18,324 nt of DNA, from the NCBI GenBank assembly GCA_002309615.1, contig DBXT01000048.1, positions 1 through 18,324 of the forward strand, given 5' to 3'. Below are positions 5,434 through 13,045 of this stretch, piece after piece. The notes beneath the pieces were generated by a model. The model was not told the origin of the DNA and did not search any database. It worked only from the letters and a program-made list of their open reading frames with translations. The position numbers were made by a program, and so were the translations under genes. The number at the start of each line of letters is the position of its first letter. Position 1 is the first letter of the stretch. Source of the DNA: Bacteroidales bacterium UBA1205 (lineage in GTDB: Bacteria; Bacteroidota; Bacteroidia; Bacteroidales; WCHB1-69).

Positions 5434-6993
5434 TTACAAAGGCAGGTTATCATGTTTTTTGGCGGGATTTTCCAAACGTTTGGTTTGGATGGCCCTCAAC
5501 GCCTTGATAACACGATAACGGGTGTTTCTGGGTTCTATTACATCGTCTATATAGCCATAGCGTGCGGCATTGTAAGGATTGCAGAAAAGATTGTTGTATT
5601 CTGTCTTTTTAGCCAAAGCGGCTTCCATTTGTTTTTGAGGATCCGTTTCCGCTTTAATTTCTTTAGCATACAGCACTTCCACAGCACCGTCGGCACCCAT
5701 TACGGCAATTTCGGCTGTCGGCCATGCATAATTCACATCGTTACGCAATTGTTTGCAGCCCATCACTATATGCGAACCGCCATAGGATTTGCGCAAAGTC
5801 ACCGTCACCTTGGGTATGGTGGATTCACCATAAGCATAAAGTAATTTAGCTCCGTGGGTAATCACACCGCCATATTCCTGAGCTGTGCCGGGCAAAAAGC
5901 CGGGTACGTCCACCAATGTTACTATAGGAATATTGAAAGCATCGCAAAAACGCACAAAACGGGCACCTTTACGAGAGGCATTGATATCCAACACACCGGC
6001 CATATGTGAAGGCTGGTTGGCAACTATACCTACCGACATACCGCCCATGCGGGCAAAACCGGTGATAATATTTTTAGCATACATGGGAGCTATTTCCAAA
6101 AATTCGCCATGGTCCACTATGGAGGCTATCACTTGTTTGATATCATACGGTTTGTTAGGATTATCGGGAATAATGGCATTCAAACTGTCCTCTACCCTTT
6201 CTATGGGGTCGGTACATTCCACTTCAGGGGTGGTTTCCATATTGTTTGACGGCAAATAACTCAACAAACGGCGTATCATGGCTATACCTTCTGTTTCGTC
6301 ATCCACCACCAATTGAGCCACACCCGATTTGGAACCATGAACGCTGGCACCGCCCAATTCTTCGGTGGTAACATTTTCGCCCAACACCGTTTTTACCACT
6401 TTGGGACCGGTGAGGAACATATAACTTGTGTTTTTTACCATCATCACAAAATCAGTAAGAGCGGGAGAATACACGGCACCGCCGGCACAAGGACCGAAAA
6501 TGGCCGATATTTGAGGCACCACACCGGAAGCCAGAATATTGCGTTCGAATATTTCGGAATATCCTGCCAAACTATTCACCCCTTCTTGAATACGGGCACC
6601 GCCGGAATCGTTAATACCTATCACCGGTGCTCCCATCTTCATGGCTAAATCTTGCACCTTGCATATTTTGGCGGCATGCATTTCCGACAAGGAACCTCCG
6701 GAAATGGTGAAATCTTGTGCAAACACATACACCAAACGACCGTCTATGGTTCCATAACCCGTAACCACACCATCGGTCAAGGGGTGTTCTTTGTCCATAC
6801 CGAAATTGGTACAACGATGTGTTACAAACATATCCAATTCTTCAAAGCTGCCTTCGTCCAATAACATAGCTATACGTTCGCGGGCAGTCATTTTGCCTTG
6901 AGCGTGTTGTTTTTCAATACGTTTTTCACCACCACCGAGTCTTGCCTTGGTTCTTAACTCCAGCAATTCTCTTACTTTATCTTGCATTGCCAT
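5434..6993 (-). CDS. mmdA: Methylmalonyl-CoA decarboxylase alpha (carboxyltransferase) subunit
   Basis: A 519-residue acyl-CoA carboxyltransferase with the two crotonase-like halves of the PccB/MmdA family. Residues 91-180 include AQDFTISGGSLSE, DSGGARIQEG (129-138) and GPCAGGAVYSPA (167-178), which form the acyl-CoA and oxyanion-hole region. The C-terminal half has GIVANQPSHMAGVLDINASR, VDVPGFLPG and KSYGGSHIVMG. It moves the carboxyl of (R)-methylmalonyl-CoA to biotin on the carrier subunit, giving propionyl-CoA. Sequence alone cannot separate it from a propionyl-CoA carboxylase beta subunit. The same-strand neighbours (epimerase, Na+-pump beta subunit, biotin carrier, OadG-like subunit) and the lack of a biotin carboxylase make the decarboxylase the better call. 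It is the last gene of the operon, 46 bases after the epimerase stop. Met3 is a possible alternative start. Confidence 0.93.
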   Translation of the reverse strand: MAMQDKVRELLELRTKARLGGGEKRIEKQHAQGKMTARERIAMLLDEGSFEELDMFVTHRCTNFGMDKEHPLTDGVVTGYGTIDGRLVYVFAQDFTISGGSLSEMHAAKICKVQDLAMKMGAPVIGINDSGGARIQEGVNSLAGYSEIFERNILASGVVPQISAIFGPCAGGAVYSPALTDFVMMVKNTSYMFLTGPKVVKTVLGENVTTEELGGASVHGSKSGVAQLVVDDETEGIAMIRRLLSYLPSNNMETTPEVECTDPIERVEDSLNAIIPDNPNKPYDIKQVIASIVDHGEFLEIAPMYAKNIITGFARMGGMSVGIVANQPSHMAGVLDINASRKGARFVRFCDAFNIPIVTLVDVPGFLPGTAQEYGGVITHGAKLLYAYGESTIPKVTVTLRKSYGGSHIVMGCKQLRNDVNYAWPTAEIAVMGADGAVEVLYAKEIKAETDPQKQMEAALAKKTEYNNLFCNPYNAARYGYIDDVIEPRNTRYRVIKALRAIQTKRLENPAKKHDNLPL

Positions 6994-7039
6994 ATTTCTA
7001 TATGTTTAATTTCAAAAACTATTTTCTTAACTACACCTA

Positions 7040-7453
7040 TTATTCTTGTTCGGGTTTTTCACACAATTCGGTAAGCACGCCACCTGTTGATTTAGGATGC
7101 AAAAAGGCTATGTTCAATCCTTCGGCACCTTTACGGGGGGCTTTGTCTATCAAGCGAACGCCCTTGTTTTCCACTTCTGCCAACACATCGGGCAACTCTT
7201 TCACTGCAAAGGCCATGTGATGAATACCTTCTCCGCGTTTTTCTATGAAAGCGGCTATGGTGCTGTCTTCACTCATGGGTTCTAACAATTCCAATTTTGT
7301 CTGCCCTACCATGAAAAAAGCGGTTCTCACTTTCTGGTCTGCCACTTCTTCTATGGAATAACATTTTAATCCCAATATGTTTTCATAATAAGGGATGGAT
7401 TCTTTTAAACTTTTTACTGCTATACCTATATGTTCTATATGGGTTGGTTTCAT
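7040..7453 (-). CDS. mce: Methylmalonyl-CoA epimerase
   Basis: A 137-residue, single-unit VOC (vicinal oxygen chelate) protein with the two beta-alpha-beta-beta-beta modules expected of methylmalonyl-CoA epimerase. IEHIGIAVKSL at the start, KLELLEP in the middle, GIHHMAFAV (H78-H79), LNIAFLHPKSTGGVLTEL near the end. H8, H79 and E129 are likely metal ligands by analogy with the family. It interconverts the S and R forms of methylmalonyl-CoA, linking methylmalonyl-CoA mutase (not in this window) to the decarboxylase encoded by mmdA. The gene lies between the beta subunit (35-base gap) and mmdA (46-base gap), an order I know from other Bacteroidota. The length matches the family. Confidence 0.95.
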   Translation of the reverse strand: MKPTHIEHIGIAVKSLKESIPYYENILGLKCYSIEEVADQKVRTAFFMVGQTKLELLEPMSEDSTIAAFIEKRGEGIHHMAFAVKELPDVLAEVENKGVRLIDKAPRKGAEGLNIAFLHPKSTGGVLTELCEKPEQE

Positions 7454-7488
7454 ATTTACTTCTATATTTTTATTACTACTCTATTTCA

Positions 7489-8640
7489 TTAACCGAGGAA
7501 TCCTAACAACATACCTGCTGCCACTGCACTGCCTATCACTCCCGCCACATTGGGGGCCATGGCGTGCATGAGCAGATAATTGGTTTTGTCGTAATGCAAA
7601 CCCACCTCCTGCGATACACGGGCGGCATCGGGCACGGCCGATACGCCTGCATTGCCTATCAAAGGATTGATTTTATTACCCTCTTTGAGGAACAGATTCC
7701 AGAATTTTACAAATAACACTCCCGTGGTGGTGGCTATCACAAACGATGCAGCACCGAGACCGAATATCAATATTGATTTGGAAGTAAGAAAAGTGGTGGC
7801 TTGTGTGGAAGCACCCACCGTTAAACCTAACAATATGGTAACTATATCCATCAAAGAATTAGCTGCCGTATTGGCCAAACGACGGGTAACACCGCTTTCT
7901 TTCAACAAATTGCCGAAGAACAACATTCCCAACAAAGGAAGACCCGAAGGCACCAAAAAGGTGGTTAACAATAATCCTACTATGGGGAAAATAATTTTTT
8001 CCGTTTGGGTGCAAGTTCTTGCCGGTTTCATTTTAATTCTGCGTTCCTTGTCGGTGGTTAAAAGTTTCATGATAGGCTGTTGGATAACAGGCACCAAAGC
8101 CATGTATGAATATGCCGATACTGCAATAGCACCCATCAAATCGGGAGCCAGTTTGGAAGAAAGGAATATGGCGGTAGGACCGTCGGCACCACCGATAATA
8201 CCAATAGCTCCTGCTTCTGCCGGAGTGAAACCCAACAGAGTGGCTGCAATATATGCCCCGAAAATTCCGAATTGGGCTGCTGCCCCTATCAATACCAATT
8301 TAGGATTGGATATCAAAGCGGAAAAATCGGTCATGGCGCCTATTCCCAAAAATATCAAAGGAGGATAAAAACCTTTTACCACACCTAAATACAAATAGCT
8401 CAACACAGAACCGTCTTCATATATACCTATTTGAAAACCAGGGGTGAAAGGGATATTTCCTATTAACATTCCAAAACCTATAGGAACCAACAACATAGGT
8501 TCCCATTTTTTGGCTATTCCCAAATAAACAAATAGCAAACCTATCACTATCATAATGATATGCCCCGTTGTTGCATTTGCAAAACCGGTAAATGACAAGA
8601 ACTGCTGAATATTTTCTGAAATTGTTGATAAAAATCCCAT
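7489..8640 (-). CDS. mmdB: Na+-translocating decarboxylase beta subunit
   Basis: A 383-residue multi-spanning membrane protein of the OadB/MmdB/GcdB family. This subunit couples decarboxylation of carboxybiotin to outward Na+ transport. Recognisable family segments are GAIGIIGGADGPTAIFLSSK (with the Asp that binds Na+ in the family), SAYSYMALVPVIQQPIMKLL, and the C-terminal GNAGVSAVPDAARVSQEVG followed by NYLLMHAMAPNVAGVIGSAV. It also carries the loop ending in TDKERRIKM that follows the PVIQQP helix. At 383 residues it is slightly shorter than many OadB proteins but lacks no recognisable core motif. Four bases separate its start from the stop of the biotin carrier gene, indicating translational coupling. 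Confidence 0.95.
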   Translation of the reverse strand: MGFLSTISENIQQFLSFTGFANATTGHIIMIVIGLLFVYLGIAKKWEPMLLVPIGFGMLIGNIPFTPGFQIGIYEDGSVLSYLYLGVVKGFYPPLIFLGIGAMTDFSALISNPKLVLIGAAAQFGIFGAYIAATLLGFTPAEAGAIGIIGGADGPTAIFLSSKLAPDLMGAIAVSAYSYMALVPVIQQPIMKLLTTDKERRIKMKPARTCTQTEKIIFPIVGLLLTTFLVPSGLPLLGMLFFGNLLKESGVTRRLANTAANSLMDIVTILLGLTVGASTQATTFLTSKSILIFGLGAASFVIATTTGVLFVKFWNLFLKEGNKINPLIGNAGVSAVPDAARVSQEVGLHYDKTNYLLMHAMAPNVAGVIGSAVAAGMLLGFLG

Positions 8641-8644
8641 TTTA

Positions 8645-9079
8645 TTATCCTATTAATATTAATACATCACCTTCTTGTACGCTATCGCCTTTACTTACTT
8701 TCACTGCTTTTACCACACCGTCTTTATCTGATTCTATGGAATTCTCCATCTTCATGGCCTCAAGCATCAATACTTTCTGACCGGCTTTAACTGTATCACC
8801 GACGTTAACATATATTTCCAACACCACACCCGGAAGCGGGGTTTTTAACGGTTTGGCATCGCCGCTACCCGATGCGGCAGCAGGTGCTGCTTGTGCGGGA
8901 GCTGCAGCAGCGGTAGCCACAGGACGTGGACGAACCACAGGAGCGGGAGCCACCGGCATATCCGCTAATTCCACTTTGTGTGCCGTACCGTTAACCGTTA
9001 CATTCACTATATTTTCTTCAGGATCTTCCACTGAAACATTATAATCAGTGCCGTTAATTTTGAATTTATATTCTTTCAT
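8645..9079 (-). CDS. mmdC: Biotin carboxyl carrier subunit of the decarboxylase
   Basis: A 144-residue biotinyl protein. Residues 1-42 form a small N-terminal region (KFKINGTDYNVSVEDPEENI), followed by an Ala/Pro/Val linker (about 43-75). The biotinyl-lipoyl domain spans about 77-144 with PLPGVVLEIYVNVGDTVKAG and the biotinylation motif E107-A-M-K110-M; K110 is the biotinylated lysine. The biotin arm carries CO2 from the carboxyltransferase (mmdA) to the membrane beta subunit. The flexible linker is the normal feature allowing this movement. It lies 20 bases after the OadG-like subunit gene and 4 bases before mmdB on the same strand. Confidence 0.95.
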   Translation of the reverse strand: MKEYKFKINGTDYNVSVEDPEENIVNVTVNGTAHKVELADMPVAPAPVVRPRPVATAAAAPAQAAPAAASGSGDAKPLKTPLPGVVLEIYVNVGDTVKAGQKVLMLEAMKMENSIESDKDGVVKAVKVSKGDSVQEGDVLILIG

Positions 9080-9099
9080 TACGCTTATCTTTTCTTATC

Positions 9100-10035
9100 T
9101 TATTTTTGTATAGGTGATTTTCTGAATATCATAGACTTGTTTTCCCATGCGGAATGCTGATTCAAGCCGCGATTGAGATGAAAACCCGTAGCTTCCGTTT
9201 CGTGCATATCGTTAAAATACAAATGCAAAGCCATGGCTATAGCGGCCACCTCGTCTTCACTGTTGCCTGCGGCTGCGTTAGCAAGCTTTCGGGGCTCTGC
9301 CGGCTTAACGGGTTCGTTAGCGTTCTTTTTATTATTCTGCTGTTGGAAATATCTACCTGTATATTTAAATACCACCGATACCAAGAATAATATGATGAAC
9401 ACTACCGCCATACAAGTAAGGGTGATGATTAACCCGTGAGGGTCTTTCCGCCCGATGGCCTCAGCGCGGGTTTCTCCGGAAGATTTTACATTCTCCGCTT
9501 GCGGTGTAGGCTCAGGCAATATAACCCATTCTGCATTTTTGTCTTTCCATCCTTCATCGTCTTTCTTACCCCACGATACATCGGCCTTTACACTTGCAAG
9601 AGAATACAAAAAACTATCTACCATCACCTTGCCGCTTTGGTCGTAAATTGCTAAATAGGAACTGTCGCCTATCAAACAATCGGTATCCGACAAGGTGAAG
9701 TTTACATGAAATGTACCACGAGAAGATTCGCCGTCGGCATAAAACAGAATACGCTCGCCCGGAGACAAAATAGTGTTAGGGTCACTCTTGGGAATACGAT
9801 ACTTGCGACTATTGTTAATGTCGTTAGTAAGAAACCAGCCTCCGATATTGATGGTTCTATTGCCAAGATTATATATTTCGAACCATCCGCTATGCTCTCC
9901 GTAATTATCTATACAAGTATTTTCATTGTACACCAATACTTCATTAATACGAATATCGGACAGCCCCTGAGCTCTTATGCCATAAGAGCAAAAAAGCACC
10001 ATCAAGAGGATTAAAACAACTTTTTTCTTCGCCAT
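9100..10035 (-). CDS. mmdD: OadG-like subunit with N-terminal lamin-tail domain
   Basis: A 311-residue protein that reads as a fusion. Residues 1-23 are a signal peptide (cleavage near IRAQ). Residues ~25-160 match a lamin-tail (LTD) beta-sandwich: IRINEVLVYNENT, GWFEIYNLGNRTINIGGWFL, SPGERILFYADG. Next comes an acidic/Pro linker (160-198), one membrane helix at about 201-224, and a cytoplasmic tail whose end (AIAMALHLYFND...SAWENKSMIFRKSP, about 265-309) is the conserved C-terminus of OadG/MmdD small subunits. Such subunits assemble and stabilise the Na+-pump complex. With the signal peptide, the LTD would sit in the periplasm. Classical OadG proteins are about 80-110 residues, so this form is much longer. 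It is the first gene of the operon; its promoter is at 10102-10133. Confidence 0.85.
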   Translation of the reverse strand: MAKKKVVLILLMVLFCSYGIRAQGLSDIRINEVLVYNENTCIDNYGEHSGWFEIYNLGNRTINIGGWFLTNDINNSRKYRIPKSDPNTILSPGERILFYADGESSRGTFHVNFTLSDTDCLIGDSSYLAIYDQSGKVMVDSFLYSLASVKADVSWGKKDDEGWKDKNAEWVILPEPTPQAENVKSSGETRAEAIGRKDPHGLIITLTCMAVVFIILFLVSVVFKYTGRYFQQQNNKKNANEPVKPAEPRKLANAAAGNSEDEVAAIAMALHLYFNDMHETEATGFHLNRGLNQHSAWENKSMIFRKSPIQK

Positions 10036-10101
10036 CTCTTAATCTATATACTTAATTTTTAATTATTTACTATATCACGTTGAAACTATTTCGCGAGATT
10101 G

Positions 10102-10133
10102 CAAATATATTTTTTTTTTCACACAAAAGCAAA
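10102..10133 (-). promoter_or_regulatory. Promoter of the mmd operon
   Basis: Minus-strand TATATTTG (plus 10102-10109) is a perfect TAnnTTTG. TTTG (plus 10130-10133) lies 20 bases upstream at the -33 position, separated by an A/T-rich stretch. Transcription is expected near 10095, giving a leader of about 60 bases before the ATG at 10035. The -33 element lies inside the palindrome 10128-10141. Confidence 0.8.
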
Positions 10134-10141
10134 GGTTTGCT
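10128..10141. promoter_or_regulatory. 14-bp palindrome, candidate operator 1
   Basis: AGCAAAGGTTTGCT has perfect 6-bp arms AGCAAA/TTTGCT around GG. It overlaps the -33 element of the mmd promoter, a position suited to repression. A near copy (12 of 14 bases) lies at 10187-10200. Confidence 0.5.
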
Positions 10142-10186
10142 AAATTAATTCCCGTTTTTTTATATACACCTACAATTCAACAACAT

Positions 10187-10200
10187 AGCAAACGCTTGCT
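10187..10200. promoter_or_regulatory. 14-bp palindrome, candidate operator 2
   Basis: AGCAAACGCTTGCT has 5-bp arms AGCAA/TTGCT around ACGC and matches the palindrome at 10128-10141 at 12 of 14 positions. It is centred about 60 bases before the likely nhaD transcription start, a common place for an activator site. The two centres are 59 bp apart. Confidence 0.45.
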
Positions 10201-10238
10201 GTGCATTGCAGGTTTTTTCACAACTAAAAAAAAAATGT

Positions 10239-10246
10239 TATCTTTG
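10239..10246 (+). promoter_or_regulatory. -7 element of the nhaD promoter
   Basis: TATCTTTG, a perfect TAnnTTTG, within a context (A-run, then ATGTTATCTTTGCA) shared exactly with the ricT promoter at 11837. Transcription would begin near 10253, so the upstream in-frame ATG at 10196 is not in the transcript and the ATG at 10274 is favoured. No strong -33 TTTG is visible at the expected spacing. Confidence 0.75.
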
Positions 10247-10273
10247 CACATCAATTTTTTATATGAACAGAAT

Positions 10274-11659
10274 ATGGGATTAATTTTATTAGTATTTGCA
10301 ATCGGCTATTTATTAATAGCATTAGAACATCCGATTAAAATTAACAAAACCGCTACCGCTTTATTATTAGGAGTGGTGTTGTGGACCATTTACGCTCTTT
10401 CTTGCGGTATATTCGGTCCTATACAAGGAATAGCGTGCGGAGAAGAATGGCGTACCGTTTTGCACAACAATTTAATATTGCATTTGGGCAATACGGCCGA
10501 GATAGTGTTCTTTTTGTTAGGAGCCATGACGATAGTCACCCTTGTGGACGAATACCAAGGATTCCGCTTAATTACCGATTTGATAAAAACCAACAATAAA
10601 CGAAAACTACTTTGGATACTTTCATTCATCACCTTTTTCTTATCTGCGGTGTTGGACAATATGACCACCTCTATTGTAATGGCAGCCTTATTACGCAAAC
10701 TGATAGCAGATAAAAAAGAAAGATGGCTTTTTGCCGGTATGATTATTTTGGCCGCTAATGCCGGTGGTGCATGGTCGCCTATAGGCGATGTCACCACTAT
10801 TATGCTATGGATAGGCGGACAAGTTACCACTTTCAACATTATGGTGAAAACATTCTTGGCAAGTATGGTGTGCATGATAGTACCGGTAATGATACTCGGC
10901 GCTCAACTCAAAGGAGATTTTGTACGTCCGCAAGTCAAACATGATGACATTATCATGGACAAGCGGTATCGTATTTTGATATTCACCGTAGGTATTGCTG
11001 CATTGATATTTGTGCCTATATTCAAAACCATCACCCACCTGCCCCCCTATCTCGGCATGCTTTTCGGCGTAGCCGTATTATGGGTGATTACAGAAATTAT
11101 CAGCAGAAAAAACGAGAAGAAAGGCATGAATTTACCTACCGCCGCTTCTACCTTGGAACATATTGACACCCCGAGTATACTATTTTTCCTCGGTATATTA
11201 ATGGCTGTTGCCTGCTTGGAAACATGCGGGGCTTTAGGAAAATTATCATTGGGCCTGAACAACACCTTCCTTGAATCCAATATCAAAATAGGCGGTGAAC
11301 CTGCCGGATTCTTTATCATAGACCTTATTATAGGAATTATTTCATCCATAGTGGATAATGTTCCTCTGGTGGCAGGCACCATGGGCATGTATCCCATCGG
11401 CATAGAAGATCCCACTTTTATCATCAACCACCCGTTTTGGGAATTTCTGGCCTATTGTGCCGGCACGGGCGGTAGCTTGCTCATAATAGGTTCCGCTGCA
11501 GGCGTAGCCGTTATGGGTATGGAAAAAATTGATTTTATTTGGTATCTCAAAAAAATATCATGGCTCGCATTAGTAGGATATATTGCAGGTGCCATTGTTT
11601 ATATCATCACCGACATCACCCTGTTTGAAAAAATAGACTGGTTGAAGAACCTTGTGTAA
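10274..11659 (+). CDS. nhaD: NhaD-type Na+/H+ antiporter
   Basis: A 461-residue integral membrane protein of the NhaD / ion-transporter superfamily, with about 12 hydrophobic segments. Family segments are visible: SAVLDNMTTSIVMAALLRKL, ANAGGAWSPIGDVTTIMLW, SSIVDNVPLVAGTMGMYPIG and GTGGSLLIIGSAAGVAVMGM. These contain the conserved Asp/Thr/Ser residues of the ion path. It exchanges cytoplasmic Na+ for external H+. The longest open frame starts at 10196, but the TATCTTTG promoter at 10239-10246 lies inside that extension, and the residues from Met at 10274 (MGLILLVFAIGYLLIALEHP) begin with a membrane helix as expected. The gene is divergent from the Na+-pumping decarboxylase operon, which suggests shared control of Na+ cycling, and is followed by a strong terminator. 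Confidence 0.93.
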   Translation: MGLILLVFAIGYLLIALEHPIKINKTATALLLGVVLWTIYALSCGIFGPIQGIACGEEWRTVLHNNLILHLGNTAEIVFFLLGAMTIVTLVDEYQGFRLITDLIKTNNKRKLLWILSFITFFLSAVLDNMTTSIVMAALLRKLIADKKERWLFAGMIILAANAGGAWSPIGDVTTIMLWIGGQVTTFNIMVKTFLASMVCMIVPVMILGAQLKGDFVRPQVKHDDIIMDKRYRILIFTVGIAALIFVPIFKTITHLPPYLGMLFGVAVLWVITEIISRKNEKKGMNLPTAASTLEHIDTPSILFFLGILMAVACLETCGALGKLSLGLNNTFLESNIKIGGEPAGFFIIDLIIGIISSIVDNVPLVAGTMGMYPIGIEDPTFIINHPFWEFLAYCAGTGGSLLIIGSAAGVAVMGMEKIDFIWYLKKISWLALVGYIAGAIVYIITDITLFEKIDWLKNLV

Positions 11660-11677
11660 ATGATATACATCAACCCG

Positions 11678-11706
11678 AAAAGCAGTTCATTCGAACTGCT
11701 TTTTTT
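11678..11706 (+). terminator. Intrinsic terminator after nhaD
   Basis: An 11-bp stem AAAAGCAGTTC / GAACTGCTTTT with an ATTC loop (arms 11678-11688 and 11693-11703), followed directly by more Ts. It starts 18 bases after the nhaD stop. It is nearly symmetrical but faces no convergent gene. Confidence 0.9.
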
Positions 11707-11836
11707 GTGCATATAATGCAAATTCACCGCCTTCCCTCCTTTATTTTTAATATTTTATGACATTTAAAGGAATAACAACAATAAATTATAGGAATGTAAT
11801 TTAGAAATGCTCGTCAAAAATAGAGAAAAAAAATGT

Positions 11837-11844
11837 TATCTTTG
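11837..11844 (+). promoter_or_regulatory. -7 element of the ricT-gldH-PBP1A promoter
   Basis: TATCTTTG in the same A-run context as the nhaD promoter. It overlaps the first codons of the longest open frame (ATG at 11833), showing that the true start is downstream, at 11866. Transcription would start near 11851. No good -33 motif is visible at 11813-11817. Confidence 0.75.
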
Positions 11845-11865
11845 CAAGATAATTATTTTAATAAA

Positions 11866-13041
11866 ATGGAAAAAATTGAAAAGACCAATTTTATAAACGA
11901 TAACACTGATAACGAAGAAGATATAAACATATCCTGTGACCATAGTTATGAAGCCGACCATATTGCAGCCAATGTATTTCTAACGCGTGGATTATCCGCT
12001 TCACCCTCCCCCTGCGGAAACAATAAGAGTTTGTATTGTCATGAATGCAGTAAACTAAGCACCCATAACTGGTTGGGAGACATAGAGAAAAACGATATCA
12101 ACAAACGTTTCCCCATTGCAGAAGTGCAATTTAAAAACAGCCACAAAGATTTTTTCTTACTTCCCAAAGACGACCCCTTTGAGATAGGAGACATAGTGGT
12201 TACGGAATCCGCCACCGGACACGATATCGGCATTATCTCCCTGATGGGAGACGCAGTAAAACTGCAAATGAAAAATAAAAACGCCAAAGAAGTTACCAAA
12301 AAAATATATCGTAGAGCCAAAAGCAGTGATATAGAAAAATGGATAAATGTGGTGGAAAAAGAATACGACACCATGATGCGTTCCCGCTATACCGCTTGGG
12401 ACATTAATTTGGATATGAAAATCAACGATGTGGAATTTCAAGGCGACGGATCTAAAGCCATTTTCTACTATTCCTCCGATGAACGGGTGGATTTTAGAGA
12501 GCTGATAAAAATATTGGCAGAAAAATTTCATATCAGAATAGAAATGAGGCAGATAGGAGTACGGCAGGAAGCTGCCCGATTGGGCGGTTTGGGTTGTTGC
12601 GGTAGAGAAATATGCTGTGCCTCATGGCTCAACAATTTTCAAACGGTTTCCACCAATGCGGCACGCACCCAGCAATTATCATTAAACCCTCAAAAATTGG
12701 CCGGCCAATGCGGAAAACTAAAATGTTGCCTCAATTTTGAAAATGAAGCTTATGTAGAAGAGCTCAAACATTTTCCCGATATACACACCGTGCTCAAAAC
12801 CGACAAAGGAGAAGCCTATTGCCACAAAATAGATATTTTCAAAAAATTGATGTGGTATGCTTATAAGCAAGACTCTTCACACATGTTCTATGCCATTCCT
12901 ACCGATAAGGTAAAAGAAATAATAGCACTGAATGCCGAAAATAAAAATGCGACACAATTGGAAGATTATGCCGAAATCAACCAAGGAAAGAGCGAAGACA
13001 CCAATTACAACACCGATGATTTCAAACAAATTAACGACTAA
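11866..13041 (+). CDS. ricT: PSP1-domain protein, RicT/YaaT family
   Basis: A 391-residue PSP1 C-terminal domain protein related to RicT (YaaT) of Firmicutes. There RicT forms an Fe-S-containing complex with RicA and RicF that affects mRNA maturation and development. The hallmark cysteine segment is present: GGLGCCGREICCASWLNNFQ and GQCGKLKCCLNFENEAY (Cys244, 245, 250, 251, 282, 287, 288). An extra N-terminal set (Cys24, Cys50, Cys58, Cys61, as CHEC) is not part of the core domain and could bind metal. The acidic N-terminal ~40 residues and the Asn/Asp-rich C-terminal tail look disordered. The start at 11866 is chosen because the ATG at 11833 overlaps the -7 element. gldH follows after 4 bases. 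The role in Bacteroidota is not established; no RicA or RicF partner is visible here. Confidence 0.88.
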   Translation: MEKIEKTNFINDNTDNEEDINISCDHSYEADHIAANVFLTRGLSASPSPCGNNKSLYCHECSKLSTHNWLGDIEKNDINKRFPIAEVQFKNSHKDFFLLPKDDPFEIGDIVVTESATGHDIGIISLMGDAVKLQMKNKNAKEVTKKIYRRAKSSDIEKWINVVEKEYDTMMRSRYTAWDINLDMKINDVEFQGDGSKAIFYYSSDERVDFRELIKILAEKFHIRIEMRQIGVRQEAARLGGLGCCGREICCASWLNNFQTVSTNAARTQQLSLNPQKLAGQCGKLKCCLNFENEAYVEELKHFPDIHTVLKTDKGEAYCHKIDIFKKLMWYAYKQDSSHMFYAIPTDKVKEIIALNAENKNATQLEDYAEINQGKSEDTNYNTDDFKQIND

Positions 13042-13045
13042 AGGC

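Noticed and set aside
5434..6993. Propionyl-CoA carboxylase beta subunit instead of decarboxylase alpha subunit
   Set aside because: The families are nearly indistinguishable by sequence, but the operon supplies all the other Na+-pump subunits and no biotin carboxylase.
7652..8368. A 238-codon plus-strand open frame opposite the Na+-pump beta subunit
   Set aside because: It is the complement of a highly conserved membrane-protein gene; its composition (Ile/Pro/Ala/Asn-rich) is the usual shadow pattern and no family motif or start signal is present.
12932..13045. Upstream extension of the gldH open frame
   Set aside because: It overlaps ricT coding sequence and would bury the lipoprotein signal inside the protein; the ATG at 13046 restores it.
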